NCBI RefSeq assembly: GCF_036370855.1
Contig: NC_088099.1
Location: 138,797,017 to 138,861,016, forward strand
DNA length: 64,000 nt
Source: Dromaius novaehollandiae
Lineage: Eukaryota > Chordata > Aves > Casuariiformes > Dromaiidae
Reading direction: 5' to 3'
The position numbers and the translations under genes were made by a program. The notes beneath the pieces are model-generated. The model saw nothing but the letters and a program-made list of their open reading frames with translations, did no database searches and was not told the origin of the DNA. Of this stretch, positions 37,001-49,000 are shown piece after piece (the first letter of the stretch is position 1; every line of letters starts with the position of its first letter).

Positions 37001-40000
37001 AACTCCATCGTTTCTGCTGCAGGGTGGAGAGCAAGGGAAGGGATACATCACATTCAGTGACAAGCAAGTCATATTTAATTCTTTGCCACAAACAGCCTGC
37101 AGCATGATAAAATTCAGAAAAACTGGGGTAAATGCTAGCTTGCAAGGATACCGATACCAATACAACTTCTTTTAAGAAATAGCTTTGTGACACAGCATTT
37201 TTACTGGTAGATTAAACAAAATGTTTTGCCTCTATCATTTTTGTTTCTTGCTTTCTCTAACAGCTGATCATAACTGCTTTCAGGAAAGTCTGTGATGATC
37301 AGCCGTGAACATCTAGTAGAAAAACTGGCAAGATTTTGTTATCTTAAATGCACTCAGGCCTTGGAGAACAAATGTACAGAGATCCATCTCCTTTCTGCAT
37401 CCCCAGTAATTTAGCTATAATTATTTATTTATTTATTTCTGCAAGTTTCCCACTTTTCCTTCAGAAACAAACATGAAATTAACAGCCCAGCACATTAAGT
37501 TAAACTGGCACAGACTCTCCAGCTTTAGCATCCAAAGCTGGAGTCTGCAGGAGCTCAGCAGCTACTTGGCCACCTGATACGTCACCCAGGCAAAGGCAGC
37601 AACATCTGAGAGAGAGGCCAAGAAGAGTTGAGGGAAGGGAAATAACTACAGACAACCAACTTGAAAAGGCATGCACTCTGGAGTTAAAGCGCTTAGTTAT
37701 TTTGTCCTAGTTCTCTGGGAATGTTCTATATAGTCGAACCACAGAGATCCAGATTTTAACCCCACACTGCCTTCCAGAACAAGTAATCTGTCCCTCAAAT
37801 TAAGAAAGCCACTACTCCTGAAACAGCTCTAGAAATGAAGTCAAACACTTGCTAAAGGTGTTACTTGCTCCTGAACAAAACTGCCGGAAAGGCATACTCA
37901 GTGTACAGCCCTGAAGCACCTTGCAACATGCTGCTTCTCTTCACGGAGTCAAGGAAGTTCTTCCTTAAAGTTCTGCTTAAAGTTCACTTCTGCTTAAGCT
38001 TACTAACGCTTATTTATTTTCGCATTTCTCTAGTTTTTCTCCTGATCCTTAAGTATTTATATTTGGGTATCTATATGACAGTGAACTTTGGTGTTTCTTC
38101 ATAAAGCATCATATATCATCTGTAACAATGTCAGTAATGCAGCCTGGTGAACCAACAACCAGAAGTTTTATGAATGTGTATCTCAGACTGGATTTTGTGG
38201 AATGAAGCTTTTGGTTCAAGATTCAGGTGGTGACCTGGCAGATTAAAAAGATGACTTTGCCATCTGCAGTTGTGCTCCCCAGACTAATGAACCAACCAGA
38301 AACGCAAATGTGCTGCCCTTCTACAGAAATGAACTTCTTGACTTCTATGGCATCATCACTGAGTCCGCAAAAGGAAAAGGCTGAGTTCAGGGGCTGAGAG
38401 TTTTGTTTTGTTGTTTTTAATGTTTAGGTCATTGCAACATCCAAAAGCAACACTTCTTAGGTATTAAAGAGACTTTACAGCAAATTGATCACTTCTCAAT
38501 TCCTTGATCAGGGTGACATTTTCTGTCTTGTGTCGTACGGATTGATTTCCTCTCCACAGTCACATGAGGACCATTACTCAGTGGAACTAGCTGGTTCTGT
38601 TAATTTATTTGAATGAAAATGGAGAGTTACAAAACAGAGAATAGCTTTCTGTACAACCAAGGCAGCTGCAGGAGTGGTTTTCTTCACAGGACGTTGGCCA
38701 TAAAGGCAATGGCAGAATACAGAGATTAACTTGCCACAAAGTGTGTGTGTGTGTGTGTGTGGGTGTGGGTGTACAGAGATCAAATATACATCAACTTATA
38801 GCAAATAAGCTATGTTGCTGTAGTTTGGCTATAACCACATCTCTGCACAGACCTTATATTGATCCCCGACTGAAATCTGTATTTTGAAGCTTGCACAAGA
38901 GACGTGAAGTTTTCCCTTATTCTGTAGCTCTCTTCCAGCTTGCAACCACATATCAGCATATTCGGGACATCTGGCAGATTGCCTTCAGTTACTTGTGTCC
39001 TTTTGGAGAAGGTGATCTATTGCTTGAACTAGGAGCCCTTAATTATTAGTGAATTACTGTATTTGTTCACAAGAAGGCAGGGGAACAGAGTGTACAGAGG
39101 CCATCTCCTGAACATCTAGGACTCATCCCTTCCTTTGATACCGGTCAGGCAAACGACAGGGATATTTAACATCTGTAGGATTTGCAAGTTTCCAAATCTC
39201 AGCATGCTGGGACTCCCCTCTGCTAAAATGGCAGCTCTGTTCTGGAGCCATCGTTTACGTGCCCAGCAACCTACCAGCCGGTGGCCCTGAGAAGCCAGCT
39301 CCTGTCTCGCTCCACCCATGGGTATGCCTCTGAGAAAATCAATGCTCCCCTTACATTTATGGATTTTGACTCACTGGGGAGGGCGGGCAACCACACTGGA
39401 GAAATGGCAACGCATTGTGTCCTCCTCTGTAGAAAGTAATTATCCTCACAGAAAGAATAAAATTCATTCTCTTTATTGGCCATGCAACACTCAAATCCCA
39501 CTTCAATCTGACTTGAACAATGGGTGTATTTTATCCAATATGTGTATCCTTCCTCAGCTATAGAGTCTGGACAAGAGATGAACAGCTGGCTCTGTGCTAC
39601 ACTGAAGGGACTTGGTTAGCCCCAACGTGCACAAAGGGCCTTTCTCACTTCAGAGGGCAAAATAAAAACTTAACAATTTCGCTCTGTGAGTGTAAATTAC
39701 TAGTCACTCTATTAAAAAAAAAAATTTAAATGACAAAAATTTTAACGACAAAAGAAGGACAGAGCTCTAAAAATACGAAAAGTACAGTAAGAAGTGAGAA
39801 GAAACAGACTCAAGGATAAAACAGAACATGTAAAGTATTCTGAATCATATTTTTTCTACTTAAGAGACAAGGAATCTATTCTAATATTCTGCAACTTCGC
39901 TTAAAAAAAAAAAAAAAAGACTGAATCCTTACCAGGAGAAGGCCAGAAATCATCTATCAGATTCTAAATGACAGAGTTAATCCCATAACTTTCCATAACG

Positions 40001-43000
40001 AATAGAAATCTATGTTTGGTAAAAATCCTTTTGTTACATACTAAATACACAGATATCCGGCGTTTACCCACCAAACAGAAAGACCACCAGTAGCAATGTA
40101 ATGGAAAGCTACACAAAAGTATGGACTTATGACACAGTCCTCTGCATACAGGTACTCTTCTCTCCCATAAACACACATCTTCAAGCTTCGCCTATATGTA
40201 ATGTTGCAATTATATATATATGGTTTTTCTATACATATACACAGGCATATGTATATATACTTAATATATAAAATAATTACTCTTAGCATCCAACGTGCTT
40301 TAACAACATTCACTTCAACTTTAATTTGACTTGTTGAATTATGGTACATCTCTTCTGTATATCCATAAATGCAAACTGTCTGCTGTGAACTCACACAGCA
40401 AGCAGAGAATATGAAATGTTTCATACTGTTAAACAGGCTGAATGTATAGTTGAGAGAATGCAAAATACACCTTCAGCACTGGCACAGTTCTACTCTGACA
40501 TAATTAACAGATAATCCTAAACCACTCAAAAGAAAAATTACTAGAAGATAATGACCGATACTAATAACAACACAGCATTTACTTTCCCCTCCCTACAGTT
40601 CTAGCCACAGAAGACGCTGCTGCCCAGTGCAGAGGTTGCTCTCCTTTACTCACCTAACCACCTCCCTTCCCAGTTTCTCAGCTGAGCAGGAGAAAGAAGT
40701 CACCTTCTGCTTCTAACCTCCTTGGCTTGTTTTGCCCTTCACTGCAAAGTCAAAGGGCATGCATTCGCGTGTGCTCATGCACACACACGTCTGCTCTATG
40801 ACTTCTGATAAAACATACACTTAAAGAAAAAAGCCATTATAATGATATTTAGTTACCCTGTAAAAAGATAAACCAGTATCTACAGCTTCAGTACATTGCT
40901 CTGTCCCTGTGGAAATTTCACTCTTTTCATACTATAAACTATACTGCAAATATCAAACAACTTCAAACTTTGATTTTTAAAATCTGTATTTCACTAGCTT
41001 TCTGTTTTGGTTACTTGAATTATACTAAGGTGTTATAATGGAAAATAATCTCATCGGACAGCTTATTTCATAATTTACTGAGGAGATTTTGTTTCTCTCA
41101 CCAACATGAAGTTTTATCTACAGTTCCAGTCCAACAACATTATATGTGACATGCCTGAACAAACTTTTTCACATTAGAGCTATACTGCTATGATTTTTGA
41201 TCAAAACACACAGTTTGGGGGATTTTTCACTTTTAATAATTACAAAACAGGTTCAGGGGAAAATGACTACACAGAGAACGTACCAGAAATATCAAAGAAA
41301 GAAAAACAAGGAAAACAAATGCACATAACTAAGAAAAGAAAAAAAGGCCAAGTCAGGCCTATAGAAGGGGATGGGAAGTAAGACTCCAGGGTTCTCCTCC
41401 AACATCTTCCACAGTTCATTGGGGACTCAAGACTTAGCAGTTTCCTCCTCTCCTCTTCTCCCAGTTTTAGTCTAAACTCAAACAGTTTTATTTTGGCACT
41501 AACAGAGGCTCAAATTGCCTCAATTTGCAGGCTCACATATTAAGAACGCAAAAATAAAGCAACTCCTAGCCCTCCATGAAACATCTCTTTGATCACCACT
41601 GAAAAGAAATTCAGTACCACTCACCAAGACTGCATGAGTCTGAACTCATGGCAAGCAATCCAGATCTAAAGCTGATACTGTAGGCTAGCTGTCCCTCTAA
41701 CTTACCTAATAAGATCCTTCAGTACACAAGCTATGCAACACCATATTTTCTCAGACTTGACTAATACAAGAAACAAAAACATAAAGAAAATAAAAAACTA
41801 AACAGCATCTCAGTCAAAATCTAGACAGGTAGGAAGGATTGTTGGCTTTTTTCCTCAGTTTTAGGATAGCTGTTGAGATATATGCATTGTGTTCATCTAT
41901 CTTAAGAATATGTTGTTTAGATATACAAAATTATTTCGTTAAATAATTTATTTACATACTTTAGTAACTCAGTCTTCGCTAGCACATTGGAAATTGCGCA
42001 TAACACATTAAAACACTGAATTTCTAATATAGAATTATTTTTGATACAACATGCCTATTTTGTATTCTCCAATGCTGGTTATTAAACAGACTTAGGACAG
42101 AAGCACTGCAGATGGAAGCAGCAGTCAGTGCTTGCTAAAAAGAAGAAAACTCAAGAAACAAAATTCATATATGATATATATCCAGTCATTAAAAATAATA
42201 AAAGGAGTAACACAGATATCCAAAACTTTAAAGTAATTACTTAAATTACACTTTAAACAGAATTCAACTTTTAACCACAGCAATTACTAAAGTGTTTCAG
42301 GACCTCAAAACCTCAGAGACGTGGGTGGCTCTTTTAGATGGCAGCCTTTTTGGAGGAGGGAAAACCAAAGGAAGGAAGTTATGGCTTCCTTGCGCTGTGG
42401 AGAGTTCTTACTATTACATTTCCTGTCAACGTCTAGCAGTTGAAAAACCTTCTTTTATGGCAGTTAGCGGTGGTCCTCTCTTCTGAGTGTAAAGCAAAAT
42501 AGAGAGAAAGTATAGAGTGAAAAGTAGAGGAAAAAGGAGGAGGGAAAAAAAAGGTTGGGCAAAATAGTGACAGTACAGATCAGGACAAATATAGGAAGAT
42601 TTCACATTTCAGTGCCCGACATTTTAAATTTTAAAATGACAAACAAAAGAAAAACTTTATTTGAAAACACAGAAATTTCTCAGTGAAACATAACACTAGT
42701 CACTCAAAATCAATATTCAGAGTCTACTTGCTTTAGAGGAGAAGGCACCAAGCAGCACAGCAAGCAATTACGGAACAGCCTGCCATTAATTAACGGTTGG
42801 GTCATGTGCCAAAGCTTAAGCGTTGATGTATCCCGCAAAGCATTTCACCCTATCCAGTGTAAATGTGGACTGTAGCATAATCCATGCAACAGTCGCATCT
42901 ACTTTTGAATCTTGTTACGATTTTTTTTAATATAGGGACAAAATTGGTGCTGACACCCTGAGTTAATTACGTATCATGTTAAAGCATTTTTCCCTTCCAT

Positions 43001-46000
43001 TTTTAAACTGGTGTAATCTTTCAGTTCTGCTGAATAGAAACTCTTCATGTTCCTACCTTATGAGAAATGATAAAGAGAAAGAAACAGCTAGGTGTGCTAT
43101 AGTCAGAAATAAAACAACTCACTGGCAAATCAGGTGAAAAGGCACAAATTGTCAAAATATGAATTATTATCCCATGTGTAACTCCAGTCAGGGCTAAAAA
43201 CATAAAACTAACATCTTTGTCTATCAGACAGACATGTAACTGCAAAGTTTATTTCAGCTCATTGAATTTAACTGCTGTTAGGATAAAAGCAGATTATGAC
43301 AATTTATCGGTTATTTACTCCTGCAACTTTTCAGTGAATGCTCTGTCCCTGCATCAAATTGCATCCATTTAGTTACCGGTTATACTGGAAGTACCTGAAA
43401 AAAACTGGGATCTACTAGAATAGGAAGGTTACATATTAGCTGTACTGCATATAGATTTTAGCTGGTATTTCTATCGCTAGCAGTACTCCAAAGAAATCTG
43501 ACTTCCTCTTTCTCAAGGGGCTAAATTTGTAAGACTGACATATGGGGCAGTGGGAGGACGAGAGATAGAATAGACAGCTCTAAGGATCAAACATCTACTG
43601 GCAGATCAATTAACATTTTTCAGCTTTCTTTAAACCATCATAACTTTCACTCTCTGCTCTGCTGATCCTAAGTGTGCAGGTTGGGCAACAGCTGCAGAAA
43701 AGACTCGGAGAGAAGTATGTATGAGAGGGAGAGGAGAAAAGATGTGAAGAAACGGGTACTGAACCACATATATGCTGCTAATTCAGCTGCTACGGTACTG
43801 ATTTCTACCTGATTCCTACCTTATTTGACTGCCTCAAAAACAGACAAGAAGGGCTGCTGTAAAAAAGGTACTAAACAAGTGACGGCAACTTAGCCATGAC
43901 TCAGCCACGTCCACCCATCTTACCAGATTGCCAGAAACTGGACTGCAAAGGGAAACACCACTTCCTCTATTTGACTACCATGGGAAAGGTTTCTTGCAGT
44001 GATGGTTTTGGGGAGTGTTTTCCATGGGGTCTGGGACCTATTCTGAAAACCACCTAAATCAATGAAAGACTCTGAGATGACCTCATGACTCTTTAGAGCT
44101 GATCTCTTTAGCATTTTTTAAAACATACAGGTATTGAAAAACAATATTCAACAATAACAGTGCTTCCTATACGAGATTACTATAAATCTAATTTTGCACA
44201 GGCTTGTTCTTGCTCAAGACATGACATAGATATTTCAGTTCTTAGCCCATTTTTCTCTTGGAACACAAGTATTTTCTTATCAGGTGGAGAAAAGGGTTTG
44301 GTTTCTTTGACCCATCGTATAGTACAGGTCCATTCAAGTTAGGTTTAGATCCAGGTTGTCACCTGGATGTAAAATACACATTTTTGCAGATTTTAGTCTT
44401 TGAAATGCAGTTTTAGCTTACATGAGTAATTTTAAAATTGCACTTAGTGAAATCCTGTTGAATAGTATTTTAAACGAAATACTTCATGATGAGGATGGAC
44501 AATGACACCCCCCCCGGACCCAAAATTTTTTGAACAATAACAGCGGTCCATTGATGCAAAAACCCCGAGTAACTCTTGTATCTGGTAAATGAAAATCTCC
44601 TCCCTCTCACGGAGGCACTGAGGAAGCACTCTGCCTCCAGAAGAAAGATTACAGACAGTCCATGTGACTGTGGGACAACATGCACATATGGGATCTTATT
44701 AGCTGTTCTTGGCTTCCTCCAGATTATGTGTTCCAAAGACAGAAAAAAAAATGACTTTTCCCTCATATTTCCTACATTTTATTCCCTTTTATCCATATTA
44801 AAAACCACTGTCAGACTCCAGGAAGCAAATAGTTTAAGAGCCATGTCCTTCCAAAAATCAATTGGCACTCTGAAAAAAAAGGCCACAGTCCTTTTGCAGG
44901 GCAGACCACATAGCTTTTATTCACTCATGTGCTGCAAGCCAAGGTTGGGCACTCACAGGCATATCCCATCATGTGCTCAGATATACTGCCGGCTCTGCGA
45001 GCCCATTTATCCAGTGGCAATGAGTTCTGCAGTCTAATGACGCTCTGTGTGAATAACTACTCCCTTCTACTAATTTCAGCTATGGCTTTACTGTGGTTTC
45101 CATCACACCTAGAATGACACAGAATGTGTCCCAACACATAAGAGTGATAACAAGTTATAAAGCAGAACTTTGGCTAAAACAACCAAGAAAAGAAAAAAAA
45201 AATCCCTACACAATTCCCCCTCCCACTCATTTTCTACAACGAAATCACGTTTTAACCACTGCACCATCCCTGAAGCTACATTAGCCATTTTCTTTTAATG
45301 TTTCCTAGCAGTGTACCACTGGCACAGCTCCAGCCGAGCCACCAGCATTTTCAGCAGTGTGTTGTCTAACCGTCCTCAGAATAGCCAGAAGTAAGTTACT
45401 GCTGCTTTGAAACAGAATTTACATTAGAAAAAGTCTGTCTCTTATTAGCTAGGCAGAGTACTGGAAACACCAGCAGCCAGTTGTAAAACTTCATTTGCAT
45501 CCAGAATTCCAAAGCTATTATTTAATTTGTTTGGAAAAAATGTAACTTGAAAAAAAAAGCCAACAAAATAATTAAATAAGAAGACGTGTTTGTTATTAAA
45601 GAGCCATAAAAATGCAAGCAGGCTTGAAATCCAAAGGATCTGAAAATTAACACTGCAAGCACATAAAAAGAAAAGCACACTGAATAGGGCTGGCCGGAAA
45701 GCAGCAATTCCATTTTACTAAACATTTCAAGGCTTTGAAATTTGTTTTTGTTCCAATATGAAGCAAAAATGAGACTTTTTGAAAATTTTCATGAAATGAA
45801 AATGAGAGAGAGAGTATTCACTCCCTCTGGACCTGAAAAAATCTTCCGAACAAAACTGTATCCAAAATAGATAATGTTTCCATGAAACATTCTGGTTTTG
45901 ATGAAACAGCATTTTTCAACAGGAAAGAAAAAAGTGTCAGGAAAAATATCACAGCCATTCTAATACCAAAGGTTTGTCTACATATGACACTTGCACCAGA

Positions 46001-49000
46001 GTAAATTATGTTGAGAACTGACCCAATTTAAGGACATTTATATAGCTCCCTGTGCAAACACCATACCACTTTCCTTAAAAAGATACTCTGTAAGATAACT
46101 GATCTCCATAATTTTTTTATTCTTGATTAACTAAAGGTATTTTATTTCAAAAATGTTAAAGGAATCACAGAATTAGCAAAATTAAACAGGTACCACAATT
46201 CAATCTGTTACTTATTTGGGAAGATTTTTCAATAAATCTGTGACATATCTATTCTAAAATAAGAATGGTTTTGTGCTTCAGGAGATTTCTTTTAAAGACG
46301 CTTAAACTGTGTTTCCAAAGCCATATAGGTTTAACTGAATTAAGCTCTCATATATTAAGGAAAATTCTTTGCTTGAAATGTCATCCCAGACTGGACAGCA
46401 AAGTAGAGAAACATACTGTAATGAACAGTCCTGCTAAGAAAGGGAAGTAAACTAATGTTTTTAAGTCTTTGAATCTACTGAAGAGGAAAAAAACATCTAC
46501 CCTGTGTGCAACATTTCATGAGGTAATTCTTCTCTATAACTTTCTTTGCTAAATGTGTATTTGTGTGTTAGTTTACTCATGCCGATTTTGGAGGATGGTT
46601 GGGTCAAGCACTATCGGATCCAGCTGATGCCTAGTCGATGCGCTGAATACGGCAATTAGAGCACTTAATTGAACAAAGCCTGATTCAGTTGTTCCAGCTG
46701 ATTGCAGAAATAAATAAAATGGCACACCGCCTCTGCCTGCCACAGCACTTCAACACATTTTCCCATGAATTGTTCTCACCTTCCTCTTGTGGTTCTCTGC
46801 AAAACTTTCATTCCAGCTAAGCAGCAGAATTTTCCTTCCCATCTCCTGCAATACTGTTCAATGCCTTCTGCAGAATTCAGGGATTGCAACTGTACTTCAC
46901 TGAACATCCCATAGGCATCCTGGACAAGGAGGCACAACCTGCAAAACATTCCTCTGTTACTGAATTATTTCCGTTCATAACAAACTAGTTAGCAAATTTC
47001 TAAGAATTGTATTACAAGCTTCAGAACAGGGCCTGCAATACTACAATAACTAGAGAATTCCTACTAAATAGTGAATACTGGTACTGGTATGAGTAAACAA
47101 AATCAACAGCATTAAAGCTTTTCTTATATATACTTGCATGAAGCCCATGAATGAAATAGTGAAGCATGACTGAAAACAAGAATAAAAGGCTTGCACTGGG
47201 GAGCAGATAAACTAACTGCAAAGCAATATGTGGTTGGGAAGAAAGAAGGTTGAGTTTTTGCCTAACTTGAGGTGAATTCTGCAATGCGGACAGAGGAATG
47301 ATGCAAATGCATACGTGCGTGCGTGTGTGTGTGTGTGTGTGTACGTGCGTGTGTGTGCGTACTACATATAAACATACAAATTCTGCTTAGAAGTAAACAA
47401 AGCAACATGTTTCACAAGTAATAATCACAAACAACGAAACTGGTAAAATGAATAAATATTACATTTTCACTGAATTTAAAAGAGTTCTGAGGATTCAAAA
47501 ACAGTGAAATGTCAAATTTTTTCACTTCTTTTTTAGAAATACCAACATGAAACTACAGATTAGTAAATTCAATTTTCAGTATGAAGACGTCCAGAGGAAC
47601 TATTTTAAGGAGGTAATTAAAGAACCTGCTAAACAGACCATTTGATTAAAGCAATTTATGAGACCAATGCTGGGAAGTATTGCTTAACCAACTTGCTGGC
47701 ATTTCTAGAAGATGTTACTGTCATAGCAGATAAGGCAAAATCAGTGGATGTCATACATTTAGATAGTCAGAAATGCATTTCACAAGATTCTGCACCTGAG
47801 ATACTAATCTGTAGCAACGATAGCATGAGTCATGGAGCGCAGGGGGAAGGACGCTGCTGTCTACAAGATTGGTCTAATTGTCCCAGAAAGAAGCAGTGAA
47901 GCACAGAAACTTTTCATAAGGGAAACAAGAATTACCTCTGAGGGTAGCACAAGCATCTTGTTTCTGACTAAAATTCAGGAATGCACTGGGCAGCAAAATT
48001 CTGCTGATTTTAAAAGTGCATGGCAAAACTACCTTTTTCCTGAGCAAGCCAACTCCAACTGCTTTGGGAGCACATCACATAATGTATCAGATGCATCCCA
48101 AAAACATCCAAGGGTAGCTATTACTTCTTTCATTTAAAATGAAGTGAGCTCCTGCACCTCTCTGGAAGAAAACTATGTATTTTCTTAGCAGGGGAGCTTA
48201 GGCACATGGAAGACCATTAATCACAGTTTCCTTGTTCATTATGAACTGTCTACCTTTGACTGGCTTAAAGCCTTGAGGGGGCTGTATCCTGCACAGGATA
48301 CAGCCTCAAAGCCCTCCTGGCATTAGCAGCTGCAAAGGCACCAGTTGAGAGCCCTCCTTTTTCACATTCTGGTGCTGGTTTTGAGGGACAGGGAGTGGCA
48401 AGGCTGAACATAAATGAAGGCTCCTATGTTTTCCCTGTATCTCTAGCTGTAGTGATGTGTAGGCTGGAAAGACAGGTACCCTCAGCTCTGCGATGAGTGA
48501 CATTCCCAGCCCAGAGAGCCAGTGACGAACCTGTGTCTTCAACAGCTTTATCGCTCTTTTTATTTCCTGTATAAAATAATCAAGGAGATCCCTTGCGGAT
48601 AAGTATCACAAGATCATCTCCAGCTCAACAGAACAAAGAGTACGTTGTGTTATGAACATGATGGCCCAGAAGCAGAGTAACTACGGCTGCCTGCCGCTTT
48701 CCATCTTAGGACCCTTCAGTCACTTAAAAACTTCTGTCAAGCTTTAACTGATTAGACTGAAATTTCTCATTGTTTTGTTTGGAAAAACAGGGGTAGTATG
48801 TTCTGGACATTTCTGAAAACCAGACTGAGGAGAACAGGAAAAAAAAAAAGCAAACAGTTTTGCTTATGGTAAGAAAATATTCAATGATCATTCATTGCAA
48901 AAAATCAGGCCTTCATATTTTGAAGCAAGCAAGTGCCAGCTGAGTTTGTCTCTCAAATGTCTTAACTGTGTTCAGCAGCCCCTTAACTGTGAACTGATTT

